A stretch of 51,515 nt of DNA from Chrysophaeum taylorii (GCA_029834535.1 JAQMWT010000374.1:1-51515); one strand, 5' to 3'. Numbered from the stretch's first letter, positions 27,231 through 36,788 are shown. The notes: generated by a model from the letters alone, not told the origin. Made by a program: numbers and translations.

Positions 27231-28194
27231 TACATATGGAAGACGCTGAATGCGAGGACGGACGTCATGGGCGTGAAAGTAGTCTGGGTCTGTAGAGAAG
27301 GATGCGAAAGGGGTGGGCGTCAAGGAGACAACGCATCCGGAGCAAAAGGAGCAAGCATGATCGGCGGAGATGTCCAGCGCGGGATGGAGTCGGGTGGAGT
27401 GTGGCGCAACAGCAACAATGTGCCATCGGGACGACAAATACGGAGTGAGAGGCAGTAAAGAGGGCGAAGCTGCCATAATGGGCACGGGATGAAACAGCAC
27501 ACAAAAGCTGCCATGGGCACGTCGCAAGACGGCTCCTCGGTTCGTTGCGGTTGTGACTCCTGAAACTTCCCTTGAGGCCTCACCTGCTGCCGTCGTTGTA
27601 CTCCCGTTCTAATGAACTTCGTTGTACCGTCGTCCTCGAGGTGCGCGTGTTAGGTGGTAAAATTTAAACAGAGAAAAGCAAGTCCGTCCGTCCGTCCGTC
27701 CGTCCGTCCGTCCGTCCGTCGGACGGTCGGTCGGTCGGTCGGTCGTCAGTAGAGAGGAGAAGGACAGGACAGTCCTTTTTGTTTACGCAGCATCGCTCCA
27801 CACGGGGTGGGGTGTGTGTTCGTTATCCAGGCCTCCCCGGGCAGCAGCGGGGGGGCAAGTTGCGGGCTCCTCAAGTGGTGTTGCTGTCGTCGATGATGAT
27901 GATGAGCCGCAAAGTCCGTCCCGACGAGAGACCCCGCGCAGTCGGGAGGAGGGGGGTCAAAGAAGCGAAAAGAAAGGGAAGCATGCACGTTGATCGGTCG
28001 GTCGGTGGCGGCGGATGGATGGTACGAGGGATCGCACGTAAAGCGAGGGGTTTGTTGGTTTTCGCAGAGTTTGCGCGGCACAGATAACTTTTTTTCGTAG
28101 TACGTGACGACGACGACGATAAAAATCCAAGTCTGACGCGCGCGACGCACAAAAGGGAGAGAAAAGGTGGCTAGCATCATCATCATCCTCCTCA
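27231..28194. other. gene-free stretch with a mirrored tetranucleotide repeat
   Basis: (GTCC)n at 27682-27720 switches to (GGTC)n up to 27744 through GGAC. No gene is supported. His/Pro/Arg-rich minus-strand frames are composition artefacts. Confidence 0.65.
27682..27744. repeat. (GTCC)n/(GGTC)n compound microsatellite
   Basis: About nine GTCC units are followed by about six GGTC units. The change of unit at GGACGGTC suggests replication slippage on both strands. Confidence 0.9.
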
Positions 28195-29781
28195 TCACTT
28201 GCGGACGGGGGCTTTGGTGACGGCGAAGGCGAGGACCGCGGCGACGGCGGAGAGAACGAGGAGGTTGGTGGCGAAGATGAGGGTGCCGTGCTTGCGCTTG
28301 ACGACCGAGGCGGTGAGGGGAACGAGGGTGGCGCTGGGGTCGATGGAGAGGCGGAGCTGCGTTGCGGCGCGGAGGGTGTCGTCGTTGACGACGCGGAGCC
28401 TGGCGAGGGCGTCCGAGTAGTCGAATTGGACCCGGAGGGCGCCGAAGGGCGCGAGTCGGTCGAGGGCCGTCGAGGCGAGAGCGTCGTAGCGCGCGTCGCC
28501 CTTGACGACAAGTCGGTGGCCGACCTGGGGGAGGGTGATTTCGAAGCTGAAGTCGGGGACGAGCGACGACGATCCGTTGGAGTGTTTTAGAGCCGACGGC
28601 GAGATAGCGCAATGCACCGTGTTGCGACGCGGAAGGTGTTCGGCGGCGAGCGAGAGCTCGACGGCTTCGGCAACGACAAGGTCGTCGCCGTTGTCGGGGG
28701 TCTGGGCGGTGGCGACCGGCGCTGCGTGTCGGAGGACGTCCGAGTCGTCGACGACGACCCTTTCGGGCGCGGAGCGCGTCGTCGTCGCGGTCGTCGCGGT
28801 CGTCGTGGCGTCGTAGAGGTGCGCCGCGCGGGCGTTGGATTCGTCGGTACCGGCGCGAGGGGCGGCGAAGAAGCCCTCGAGCAAGGATGGCATTTTTTTG
28901 GGCATCGCCGCGCGGAGGAGGTCGAGGACGTCGACGACGCCGACGGGGTCGTCGGTGGCGAGGTCGACGATCGGCAGGTTCGCGTACTTGCCGTCGTGCA
29001 TCTTGTGGAGCGCGTCGAGGACCGTGCGGTTCGAGCCGATGAAATCCGGGCGCGGGGTCATGACGTCGCGGACCTTGAGTCGGTTGAGGGCCTTGGTTTC
29101 GTCTTCGTCGACGCCGAGGGCCGCGCGGAGCGCGCGCTTAGCGACGTCCGATTTCGAGAGAATTCCGACGAGTTTTCCGGCTTCGTCGAGCACCAATACC
29201 GACCGGCGCGTGCGGCGGAGGCCCGAGAAGGCGACGTCGATGGGGTCCTCGGGGCGCGCCGCGGCGGGGCCGGGGCGACCCTCGAGCGCTTCGGAGAGCG
29301 TGGGCACTCCGCACTCGCCCGAGATCCCGGCCATTCGATTCATCGCTGGAAAAAAAGCGTTTTCCGTCGCGTCTTTCGTCTTTTCGAGGCGCGTGATCGC
29401 GTCGAACAGCACCTTGGCGATGTCGAGCATGCCCGAGAGCCCCCCGTTCGCGTCGAGCAACGGCAGGTGCCTCGCGCGCTTCTCGACCATCAAAGCGAGC
29501 GCCTTATCGGCGCGCTCGTGCTCGCGGACGCAGAGCGGATTCGCGGTCATCGCTTCGGCCACGGTCGTCTTCCTCAGCGACCGGCCCGAGGCCGCGATCT
29601 TTATCGAGACGTCGCTGTCGGTCAGGATGCCCACGAGGCTTCCGTCCTGGGACTCGACGAGGCCCGCGTCGGTCCGCGCCTTGGACATGAGCTCCGCCGC
29701 TTCGGCGACGCTCATCGCCGCCGGCAAGAAGAGGACGGGGGACGGCGTGATGTCGGCGAGGATGCGCCCCTGGTCCACCAT
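28195..29781 (-). CDS. four-CBS, PB1-domain protein with C-terminal membrane anchor
   Basis: 528 residues from ATG 29781. The frame is open further upstream but there is no ATG, and a GATA microsatellite lies there. Two Bateman modules are visible: CBS1-2 (about 14-130, with GLVESQDGSLVGILTDSDVS and HLPLLDANGGLSGMLDIAKV) and CBS3-4 (about 170-300, with SVLVLDEAGKLVGILSKSDV and NLPIVDLATDDPVGVVDVLD). A Thr-rich linker is followed by a PB1-like region (about 412-478, FEITLPQ..GALRVQFDYSDALARL) and one hydrophobic helix LIFATNLLVLSAVAAVLAFA (501-523). CBS pairs bind adenine nucleotides and PB1 mediates pairing. This architecture matches the conserved but uncharacterised CBS-PB1 family of fungi, plants and algae. 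It is probably a tail-anchored energy-sensing scaffold. First of three adjacent minus-strand genes. Confidence 0.85.
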   Translation of the reverse strand: MVDQGRILADITPSPVLFLPAAMSVAEAAELMSKARTDAGLVESQDGSLVGILTDSDVSIKIAASGRSLRKTTVAEAMTANPLCVREHERADKALALMVEKRARHLPLLDANGGLSGMLDIAKVLFDAITRLEKTKDATENAFFPAMNRMAGISGECGVPTLSEALEGRPGPAAARPEDPIDVAFSGLRRTRRSVLVLDEAGKLVGILSKSDVAKRALRAALGVDEDETKALNRLKVRDVMTPRPDFIGSNRTVLDALHKMHDGKYANLPIVDLATDDPVGVVDVLDLLRAAMPKKMPSLLEGFFAAPRAGTDESNARAAHLYDATTTATTATTTRSAPERVVVDDSDVLRHAAPVATAQTPDNGDDLVVAEAVELSLAAEHLPRRNTVHCAISPSALKHSNGSSSLVPDFSFEITLPQVGHRLVVKGDARYDALASTALDRLAPFGALRVQFDYSDALARLRVVNDDTLRAATQLRLSIDPSATLVPLTASVVKRKHGTLIFATNLLVLSAVAAVLAFAVTKAPVRK

Positions 29782-29833
29782 TTGTTTCTTGATCGACGAG
29801 GAGATGATGGGGTCTTCTGCCCGTCGGCAATAA

Positions 29834-29852
29834 TAGATAGATAGATAGATAG
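29834..29852. repeat. short (GATA)n tract
   Basis: About 4.5 units in the 201-bp space between the CBS-PB1 and double-ABM dehydrogenase genes, in the leader of the CBS gene. Confidence 0.9.
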
Positions 29853-29982
29853 AGAGGTGGCAAACGAATGCGTTGTGTTCTGCGCCCGAGTTGGTCCCAG
29901 ACCCACGAACGAGATAACGTCCACCTACTTTGAACTTCAACCTGATCAGATTCTGATGATGACGACGACGAACCACACGATC

Positions 29983-32043
29983 TCAAAGCGCGGCGCGGAG
30001 GATGGATTCGAGGTCGGCGTGGTCGAGGTGGACGGGGTTTCCCTTTGTGGAGCTCGCTTGCGCCGTGGCGGAGACGATGGCCGCGAGGGTCTGGTCGTCG
30101 TCGATATTTTCGCCGCCGCCGCCACCCCTCGCGGCGCAGAGGACTCTTAGGCCGGGGACATCGAGGTCTTCGACAAGGGCCTCGAGCCAGACGGCCCCGT
30201 CGGCGGGGGTCGCCGTGTTGCTGCCGGTGAGGAGCCTCGACACCTCGACGAAGCGGTCGAGGAGGGCACCTTTGTCGTCGTCGTCGTCGAGTTGCTGCTG
30301 GAGTTTAGCGACGTTGGCGCGAAAGACTGGCGCGAGGAGCGCGGCGCAGAGGGCGCCGTGGGGCGCGTCGTAGGCGCCGCCGAGGACGCCCGCGAAGCCG
30401 TGGACGGCGCCGAGCTTGGCGTTGGCGAGGGCGAAGCCCCCGAAGAGCGAGGCGAGGGAAAGGTCCTCCCTCGCGGCCTCGTCGGCGCCGTTCGCGACGG
30501 CGGCGCGAAGGGATCGCGCCGCGCGCACCATGCCTTCGCGCGCGATCGCGTCGACCATGGGAGTCGCCATGCAGGACACGAAGGGCTCGAGGTTCTGGCA
30601 GAGGGCGTCGAGGCCGACGTGCGCCGTGAGGCGCGCGGGGCACGAGAGCGTCAAACGGGGATCGACGACCGCGACTTCCGGGAGCATCGAGTCCGCGCGC
30701 ATCGACGCCTTGCGGCCCTTGGCCCGGAGGACGGCGTTTTTTGTTACCTCGCTCCCGGTGCCGGCGGTCGTGGGCACGGCGACCGTCGGGAGCGGCCGGA
30801 TTCGGACGGCCTTACCCTCGCCGACCGCCTCGACGTAGGCGTAGACCGTCGAAGGTTTCCCGTCGAGGTCCGTCCCGAGGTTCGTCGCGAGCGCCGCCGC
30901 CGCCTTGCCGAGGTCCAGGGCCGAGCCACCGCCCATTGCGACGACGGAATCGCATTCTTTCGCCAGCTCCGCCGCGGCGACGGCGTCGTCGACCGTCGGC
31001 TCGCCAGAAATCTCGAACCGCGGACATTTTTCGAGCGCCGCGATCGTCTCCGGACCGAGGGCCTCGGCGTGGCGCGCGAGGCCCGACGCCCCCGTCACGA
31101 CGAGAGGTCGCGACGCGCCGATGTCCGCCAGAATCTGGGGAAGGGATGCCGCGACGCCGCGGCCGACGCGGAGCCGCGGAGAGACGAACGAAAAATCGAC
31201 GCCCGCGAGTCCCGGGGGGCGCGCGACGTCGTCGACCTCGAGGGCCGTCGCGTCCCAGAAAAGCGGCGCCGGGAACGCGGTGCGGTAGGTGCTCGCTTTC
31301 CGCGGCCGCGCCATCATGTCCGCCACGCGTTCTCGCCACCGAAGATAGTGCGCCGTTTCCTTGTGTCGCGCCGCGGCTTCCGCGTTCCGGTACACTTCGA
31401 CGAGCGCGAACCGCGACGGCTCCTCGGTGTCCCGCACCAAGTCGAATCGCGCGACCCCCGCCTCGCGCACGCTGTTCCGGCAGTTGTCGAGCGACGCCGC
31501 CACGAACGCCTCTTCCTGCCCGGCCGCGACGCCGACGTCCACGATCACCGCCGTCAGGCCAGCGGACGACGACGACGAGAGCGGCGGCGGCGTCTCGGCC
31601 GCGCTCGGTGGCGTCGACCAGTGGCTCGCCACGGGAAAGACCGTCTCGTATTTGGTGGCCGACCTCGGCTGCGCCATCATGTCGGCGACCGCCTCGCGCC
31701 ACGCCGCGTAGTGCGCAGTCTCCTTGTGGCGCGCCGGCGCCTCGCCGTCCCTGTAGACCTCGACGAGCAAAAAAGTGTCGTCATCGCCGATCAGCACGTC
31801 GAAGCGCGCGACGCCCGGCTCGAGCACCGAGTTCCGGGCGTTCTCGATGGTGGCCTCGAGAAACGCGCTCCGCGAACCCTCTGTTAAGGCCCCCGTCACG
31901 TGCACGGCGAGATATCCCGCCGACGTGCTGCCGCTCGTCGTCGTCGTCATCATCATCCTCATGGGTTGCCCCCGCGCCGCTGGCCTCGTCGTGGCAAACC
32001 CACAGACCGCGACGCCGCCGAAGAAGAAGAAGAAGAAGATCAT
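29983..32043 (-). CDS. double ABM-domain plus iron-containing alcohol dehydrogenase fusion
   Basis: 686 residues from ATG 32043 (upstream frame has no ATG). The N-terminus [20 protein letters not shown] reads as a signal peptide with Phe just after the probable cleavage site. That is the pattern of heterokont bipartite plastid presequences, so plastid targeting is inferred. Two tandem ABM (antibiotic-biosynthesis-monooxygenase/LsrG-like) domains follow, about 40-140 and 155-255, each ending HKETAHYxxWRExVADMMxx. From about 285 to the end is a group III Fe-[19 protein letters not shown] (NAD loop), [30 protein letters not shown] (metal Asp; Gln as in the related subfamily) and [20 protein letters not shown] (metal His residues). 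It would act on a small alcohol/aldehyde or lactol, with ABM domains perhaps handling a reactive intermediate. It starts only 47 bp after the SARNP-like stop. Confidence 0.85.
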   Translation of the reverse strand: MIFFFFFFGGVAVCGFATTRPAARGQPMRMMMTTTTSGSTSAGYLAVHVTGALTEGSRSAFLEATIENARNSVLEPGVARFDVLIGDDDTFLLVEVYRDGEAPARHKETAHYAAWREAVADMMAQPRSATKYETVFPVASHWSTPPSAAETPPPLSSSSSAGLTAVIVDVGVAAGQEEAFVAASLDNCRNSVREAGVARFDLVRDTEEPSRFALVEVYRNAEAAARHKETAHYLRWRERVADMMARPRKASTYRTAFPAPLFWDATALEVDDVARPPGLAGVDFSFVSPRLRVGRGVAASLPQILADIGASRPLVVTGASGLARHAEALGPETIAALEKCPRFEISGEPTVDDAVAAAELAKECDSVVAMGGGSALDLGKAAAALATNLGTDLDGKPSTVYAYVEAVGEGKAVRIRPLPTVAVPTTAGTGSEVTKNAVLRAKGRKASMRADSMLPEVAVVDPRLTLSCPARLTAHVGLDALCQNLEPFVSCMATPMVDAIAREGMVRAARSLRAAVANGADEAAREDLSLASLFGGFALANAKLGAVHGFAGVLGGAYDAPHGALCAALLAPVFRANVAKLQQQLDDDDDKGALLDRFVEVSRLLTGSNTATPADGAVWLEALVEDLDVPGLRVLCAARGGGGGENIDDDQTLAAIVSATAQASSTKGNPVHLDHADLESILRAAL

Positions 32044-32090
32044 CTCTTCTTCAAGCGAAACGAAATTATAATAGGAGACGGGGGAGTCAG

Positions 32091-32775
32091 TCAACTACTC
32101 CCAGCAAAGCGCTCGGCTCTGGCTTTGAGCTTCTGTTCCCTCGCGGCGACTTGGGGATCTTTAAACCGCTCGGCCCGAGCCTTGAGCTTCGCCTCTTCGG
32201 CGGCAACTTTCGGATCTTTGAACCGCTGGGCGCGTTTCTTCTTCTTGGCCTCGTCCTCCTCGTCGCCCGCCCCCGCGGAGCCCGCCGTCTTTGTCTTGAA
32301 ACGCTCGGCGCGCTTCCGCTTCTTGGCGTCTTCATCTTGGGGGACGACGACCCCAAACCGCTTGGCGCGGTCCGCGATCTTCTCCTCAATGCTCTTCGCC
32401 TTGACGATGGGCTCCTCCACCACCTCCTTGGCGGGGGCCTCCTCGGCAGCCGGCGGCACTTCGACGATGGGGGGAGCCTCGGAGGGGGGTTCCTCCGCAG
32501 GAACCCCGATGGGGGCCTCGGAGGGGGGGTCCTCGGGAGCCTCCTTGGGGGCCTGCGAAACATCAAAATCTCGCTTCGCCAAAAGAGCACCGTTCGCTCA
32601 CCTCTTCCTGCGGTTCCTCGGCGGGTGCCGGAGTCTCTGCCGTCAGGCCAAACTCTTCCTCGTCGAGCGCGAGTTGCAGACGATCGGCAAGCTCGTTCTT
32701 GAGCCCCGTCGCCGGCTGCCCGCGCCGCTCGAGCTCGCGCCGCAGTTCTGCGACTTTCATGCTCTTGGGATCCAT
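32091..32775 (-). CDS. SARNP/Tho1-like SAP-domain RNA-binding protein (two exons)
   Basis: Exons 32775-32602 and 32552-32091, joined across a 49-nt GTGAGC..TTTCGCAG intron in phase 0, giving 211 residues, close to animal SARNP (about 210). Residues 6-40 form a SAP domain ([20 protein letters not shown] then [10 protein letters not shown]). After a Pro/Glu/Ala linker, [32 protein letters not shown] and KLKARAERF repeats match the basic RF-type repeats of SARNP/Tho1 that bind DDX39/UAP56 and RNA. Role by family: mRNP assembly and nuclear export with the TREX complex. The start is divergent from the lipoyl-KGD4 gene, with only 183 bp between the two ATGs, suggesting a shared promoter. Confidence 0.85.
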
Positions 32776-32958
32776 AATGAAACGCTCTTTGCTGTTAAAA
32801 CCACAATGTCATCATCGGCCGTCTGTCTTGACCAACGCCGTTTCAACGGTTACCCCTCGCAGCCAGGTAACATTTACCCTCGGGTCGAGGCGCTGGGTAA
32901 CCACCACCTCACACTTACCCTCAAGTCGCGGTGCCCAGAACCAGGGAACCCACCACCG

Positions 32959-33579
32959 ATGGCCAGCCGCGGTCTCCTCATGCTCGCCTCGCGACGGTGG
33001 CTGCGGCGGTCGGCCGTGTCGGCGGCCGAATACGTGATGAAGGTTCCGGCGATCGGCGAGAGCATTACGGAGGGCACGATCGTGAGCTTGGAGAAGACTG
33101 TGGGCGATGCCGTCGCCGCTGACGAGGTCCTCGGGACCATCGAGACCGACAAGGTCACGGTCGAGGTGCGGGCCGAGGTTGGCGGCTCGGTTCTGGAGGT
33201 TTTGGCCAAGGTCGACGACACGGTCGAGGTCGGCCAGGCATTGATCCGACTCGATACCGACGGTGCTGCCTCGTCGCGAGCCGCGCCCGCGCCGCAGCCA
33301 GCGCCAGAGCCCGCACCGGCCGTCGCGGCGCCCAAGCGCGCGCACGTCCCCCTTATCAAGTTTATCGGGAAACGCTCGGCCCTCAATTCCCAAGACCAAC
33401 CTCCCCCCGCCGCCGCCCCCAAGCCTCCCGCGGCAGCGCCATTGCCGTCGCCTCCAGCCGTCGCGTCCTCGCCGGGAGCCAAGGACATCCTCGACGTCGG
33501 CGCCTTCTTCGGCAGGCCGCGCCTCACCGACGAAGAGATTGAGGCCGTCCAATCCGGTGGCGCGACGCTCCTGCCATGA
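32959..33579 (+). CDS. mitochondrial lipoyl-domain protein fused to KGD4-like motifs, no E2 core
   Basis: 206 residues from ATG 32959. Residues 1-22 (ASRGLLMLASRRWLRRSAVS) look like a mitochondrial presequence. Residues 26-100 are a 2-oxoglutarate-dehydrogenase E2-type lipoyl domain (VPAIGESITEGTI, ETDKVTVEV with lipoyl Lys65). An Ala/Pro linker leads to HVPLIKFIGKR (129-139), the core motif of KGD4/YMR31/MRPS36, and the C-terminus GRPRLTDEEIEAVQSGGA matches the EEIExIxxGGx end of the same adaptor. No peripheral-subunit-binding or acyltransferase domain (no HxxxDG) follows, and the next 460 bp are non-coding. Expected role: tethering E3 and carrying a swinging lipoyl arm in the 2-oxoglutarate dehydrogenase complex. 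The domain reading is firm for lipoyl and good for KGD4, while function as a unit is inference. Confidence 0.82.
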   Translation: MASRGLLMLASRRWLRRSAVSAAEYVMKVPAIGESITEGTIVSLEKTVGDAVAADEVLGTIETDKVTVEVRAEVGGSVLEVLAKVDDTVEVGQALIRLDTDGAASSRAAPAPQPAPEPAPAVAAPKRAHVPLIKFIGKRSALNSQDQPPPAAAPKPPAAAPLPSPPAVASSPGAKDILDVGAFFGRPRLTDEEIEAVQSGGATLLP

Positions 33580-34039
33580 TGATGACGACGACGACGACGA
33601 CACGACGAAGAATGCACGCAGAGCACCTCTTCCTAAGCCCGATGGCGTGCGGGGCGCGTGTGGCTAGAGACGGCGGATCGATATTAAAAAAAACCGCCGA
33701 GCGCGGTTGTGCACAGGAATGGGGTGGTGCTTATGTAGAGGAGGAGGAGGAGGAGGACGATTCTCATGGCGAAGCGAAGCGAAGGCGTACGTCTTCTTCT
33801 TCTTCTTCTTCTTCTTCTTTTGGCAAGGTGGTTAAATTCCAGTGGAGAAGGGTATGATGATTGGGGAGGAGAAAAGTAGCGGTAATTTGAAAAATGGACC
33901 GCAAACCTGCTGCAGCTGTTTGCGGGCCCGCGAAATTAGGCGCCGGGTCTCCCTCCAACGGGACAGGCGCGAGTGATGAGGACATCATCATCCTCTTGGG
34001 GCAGCGGTGGCGGCAGGAGGTTTGGGTTGTTTGTGGTCA
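33580..34039. other. gene-free stretch with triplet repeats
   Basis: Contains GAC-rich sequence just after the stop (33580-33605), a (GGA)n tract at 33737-33759 and a (CTT)n tract at 33791-33820. No gene is supported. It is the 3' flank of two convergent genes. Confidence 0.7.
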
Positions 34040-35218
34040 TCATGCGTAGGAGGGCATGGACATGACGCGCTGGAGTCTGACGGTGCAGGCCGAGTCGCGT
34101 CTCGGGCCGCCGTGTCGGACGTGACCGTCGTCGTCGTCGTCGTCGTCGTCGTTGTTGTTGTTGTTGGCGAGCGCGTCGCGGCGGTGCGGCGGGTGGTCGT
34201 CGGGTGCGGGGAATCTAGCGCGCGCCGCGTTGTAGAGGCAGACGCCTGCGATGACGATGAGGACGCCAAGGACGCTCGCCAGCGTCATCTGGTTCCCAAA
34301 GTAGGCGACGGAGAGCGCGATGAGGAGGGATCTTTTTAGGGTGTTGGCGACCGATACGCTGACGGGCGTGAGGCTTGCCACGACAAAGTATGCGGCGATC
34401 GATTGGGCGTGGTAACAGACGAGGTCTGCCGCGTAGTAAACGAGTGTTCTCCGCGAGACGAGCATCGAGGAGGTCGCCGCAGCAATCACGTTGCGCGCGC
34501 TGCCGACCAGCAAGAGCGGGTTCCAGACGACCCGGGGGTTCCAGACTTGCGGGTCCAAAACGAGGCCCAATCTGACGTCGCGGACGACGAGGATCGGGAT
34601 CTGAAATACGAGGGCGAGGACTGAGGTGTAAAATTGCAGGTGGATCGGCGTCAGCATTTCGAGGGTCTTCTTCGACAGGACGTTCTGCAGGCAGTCGATG
34701 ACGTTGTTGCCGACGGCCGCCCAGAAGCCGATAGCGTCGAACTGCACCTCGGCGTGCGCGCACACGACGAGGCCGGCCATCACGGGCACCAACGACGCGA
34801 GGACTTGCGGGGTCGTCTTCATCCCCAGCACGAGGTGCTGGAGATACACCGTAAACAGAGGGGCCGTACTCTTTACCGTCTCGGTGAAGCTCGCCGGCAC
34901 GTGTTTGAGCGACACGAGGCCCAGAATCACGGAGGCCATGCGAAGCGTCGCGAGGGCGAGGAGCGTCAGCCGGAGTTGTCGCGTGCGGACCGTCGCCTCG
35001 CGCGACCTGTTCACTTTGACGCTCGTGGCCGAGGGTTTCGCGTCAGACTGAGAGTTGAGGCTCAGCATCTTGAGCCCGCCAAACGACGCGGTCGCCACCA
35101 TCTGGCACAACCCCAGTTGCGCGCTCGAGGCGCCCAAATCAGATAGAATGGTTTTGTTCAGTAGCAAGCACCCCAGCGACGCCAAGTACCACGACCCGAT
35201 GTAGAACCTACGTTGCAT
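34040..35218 (-). CDS. triose-phosphate/nucleotide-sugar transporter family (TPT, SLC35-like)
   Basis: 392 residues from ATG 35218. About nine to ten hydrophobic segments span residues 5-340. TPT-family landmarks: YLASLGCLLLNKTIL near the start, SLKHVPASFTETVKSTAPLF (about 117-136, equivalent to V-S-F-x-x-x-[IV]-K-x-x-x-P), and TPVSVSVANTLKRSLLIALS (about 290-309). It exchanges sugar phosphates or nucleotide sugars across Golgi, ER or plastid membranes, and the substrate cannot be fixed from sequence. The cytosolic tail has NNNNN then a nine-residue Asp tract, encoded by a GTT/GTC triplet run at 34126-34165 that is probably unstable. No plastid presequence, so Golgi/ER is favoured. Confidence 0.85.
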   Translation of the reverse strand: MQRRFYIGSWYLASLGCLLLNKTILSDLGASSAQLGLCQMVATASFGGLKMLSLNSQSDAKPSATSVKVNRSREATVRTRQLRLTLLALATLRMASVILGLVSLKHVPASFTETVKSTAPLFTVYLQHLVLGMKTTPQVLASLVPVMAGLVVCAHAEVQFDAIGFWAAVGNNVIDCLQNVLSKKTLEMLTPIHLQFYTSVLALVFQIPILVVRDVRLGLVLDPQVWNPRVVWNPLLLVGSARNVIAAATSSMLVSRRTLVYYAADLVCYHAQSIAAYFVVASLTPVSVSVANTLKRSLLIALSVAYFGNQMTLASVLGVLIVIAGVCLYNAARARFPAPDDHPPHRRDALANNNNNDDDDDDDDGHVRHGGPRRDSACTVRLQRVMSMPSYA

Positions 35219-35674
35219 CGACGTGGTGGTGACACGGCGGCTACCTTCCTCTCTACGCACAATACGGTTCCCAGTTGGCCCTTGGATCCGTGCTTCTGCG
35301 CGAGCAATCGAGGAATGTCCTCCTTCGACGACGACGCATCGTCCATCCTGACGCCCAAGGACATCACCACGCCATCCACGACGATTGAGTCATCGCGTCC
35401 ACAAACGAAAAGAAACCCTAACCCGTTCGAATTCTTTTTTTTTTCACGAATGTTTTTTGCATCATCATCAAAAAAGCCCCCCCCCGTCGACCTTCAAAAA
35501 AAACCCTCCTCCGTCTACCCTGTGGCAATAGATACCCCTCATGATGGGGTCGGTCCCCTCACAACGCACCAAAACCCTCAAGCACCTCCTTCCTCTCAGC
35601 AGCATAACAGCACCCGACCTTGGTGACAAACCCTCTTCCGTCCGTTGCGTCGTCGTTAGCGCCCGAATCATACT
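35219..35674. other. intergenic stretch without a recognised feature
   Basis: 456 bp containing A/T homopolymer tracts (35428-35440, 35468-35510) and no supported gene. It lies between the divergent transporter and the intron-rich gene. Confidence 0.6.
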
Positions 35675-36788
35675 ATGGAGCGCGTTGACGTCGACAGGCC
35701 GAACCTCGAAGGGACCTCGGCCAAGCCAAAGAAATCAAAAAAACCAAAAGCTACGGCCGACAAGAAGAAGAAAAAAAAGAAGGACACCAAAAATGCTCCC
35801 CCACCACCGATTCCACCAGCAGACGACCCTCCACAACGCCCGTGCGCACGCTCAAAAGCGCGCCTCTTGTGTCGCGTCGTCGAGCTCCGCACCTCAATCA
35901 CGCGCTACTTCTTGTGCGTACGAGCGTACGTGTGGCGGCGTCGAGGACGCGTCGCAGGCAAGAGGCGCAGTACATGGATCGCGTGCGATCGCGCGTGAGT
36001 TTCGCCACCCCCGCGCTCTCGTGCCATGACGGGTGCAGGTCGCGCTCTCCCTCGGGGCCTTGGACGAATCGGGCGAGTGGAAGTACGGCAAGAAATTGCT
36101 GTCGGTGAGCACGCACGCAGACGACCCGCGCCACCAGCTCGCCTTTTTCTCGCAGGCCCTCGATTCCTTCGCCCAGCCTCGTGAGGTCGCGTCGAACTTT
36201 CTCTCGCAACGCTCCGTCTATCACAGGAGAAAAGCCCGACGAACTTCGCCACGATCTCGTCCTATTGCGCGATCTAGAGGCCGCGCTCGAGAATGGCGCC
36301 AGTTGCGTCGTCGACGACGACGTTCCCGACGATGATCTCGAAGAGCGAGTACCGTCGACGTCCTTGCGTGCCCTTTTCGAGTACGACACTTCACAGGCTT
36401 GCTACGTGCCTCCGCGAAGAGATCGACGTCCTCCGTGCCTCCATCGACGGCGCCCGCCGCTCCATCGTGCGTCCACCTCTTGTCACGTCGTATTACTCGC
36501 TGGGCGCAGGCCGCGCTCAAGCATTACGGCAGCGTCTTATTCTTTGCTTTTGGCTTGAGCGCGCAAGTTTTTTTCTCAGGGCACGCGAGGCCACTCTCCC
36601 GTTGCCTCCAAACGCCGCGATTGCGTCAGGGCCGCAACCACCACCTGCACCCCTGCGTGGCTCTCGCGCGTAATGATGTCCACGCGCGCGGGCAATTATT
36701 TATTGGAAGGCAGCCGTGCTTCTTCTTCATAATCGGGCTTATGGGAGTGGTGGTGGCACTGTATGCCAGTCTGGTATTTGCCTTCTGA
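35675..36788 (+). CDS. intron-rich gene of unknown function, coiled coil and C-terminal membrane segment
   Basis: My model: exons 35675-35913, 35958-35994, 36039-36104, 36156-36180, 36227-36359, 36397-36466 and 36510 onward. The introns are 44, 44, 51, 46, 37 and 43 nt, all GT-AG, with GTGAGT at intron 2. Each junction restores one continuous reading: a Lys-rich N-terminus, then VVELRTSITRYFL|QEAQYMDRVRSR|VALSLGALDESGEW, SFAQPR|EKPDELRHDLVLLRDLE, an acidic DDDVPDDDLEER and LREEIDVLRASIDGARRSI|AALKHYGS. The end is unsettled. Reading through gives a hydrophobic tail FFFIIGLMGVVVALYASLVF before the stop at 36786, but 36534-36579 or 36534-36629 could be further introns. No family recognised. The coiled coil plus tail anchor would suit a SNARE-like or membrane-tether protein, but no SNARE zero-layer can be placed. 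The exon 5 donor is also uncertain. Confidence 0.55.

Noticed and set aside
28612..29844. A 410-codon plus-strand frame opposite the CBS-PB1 gene
   Set aside because: Arg/Glu/Gly-rich mirror frame of a gene with clear CBS motifs on the minus strand.
29983..32043. Gln in GLDALCQ as a lost metal ligand in the iron alcohol dehydrogenase
   Set aside because: The surrounding GLDALxQxxEPxVS pattern is, to my knowledge, normal for one subfamily of these enzymes, so it is not evidence of inactivation.
30292..32702. Plus-strand frames of 531 and 653 codons across the ABM-ADH gene
   Set aside because: Low-complexity Arg/Pro/Ala composition, no motifs, and directly opposite an evident dehydrogenase.
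34126..34165. Triplet repeat GTC/GTT as a separate repeat feature
   Set aside because: It lies inside the transporter coding sequence and encodes its Asp/Asn tail, so it is described there.
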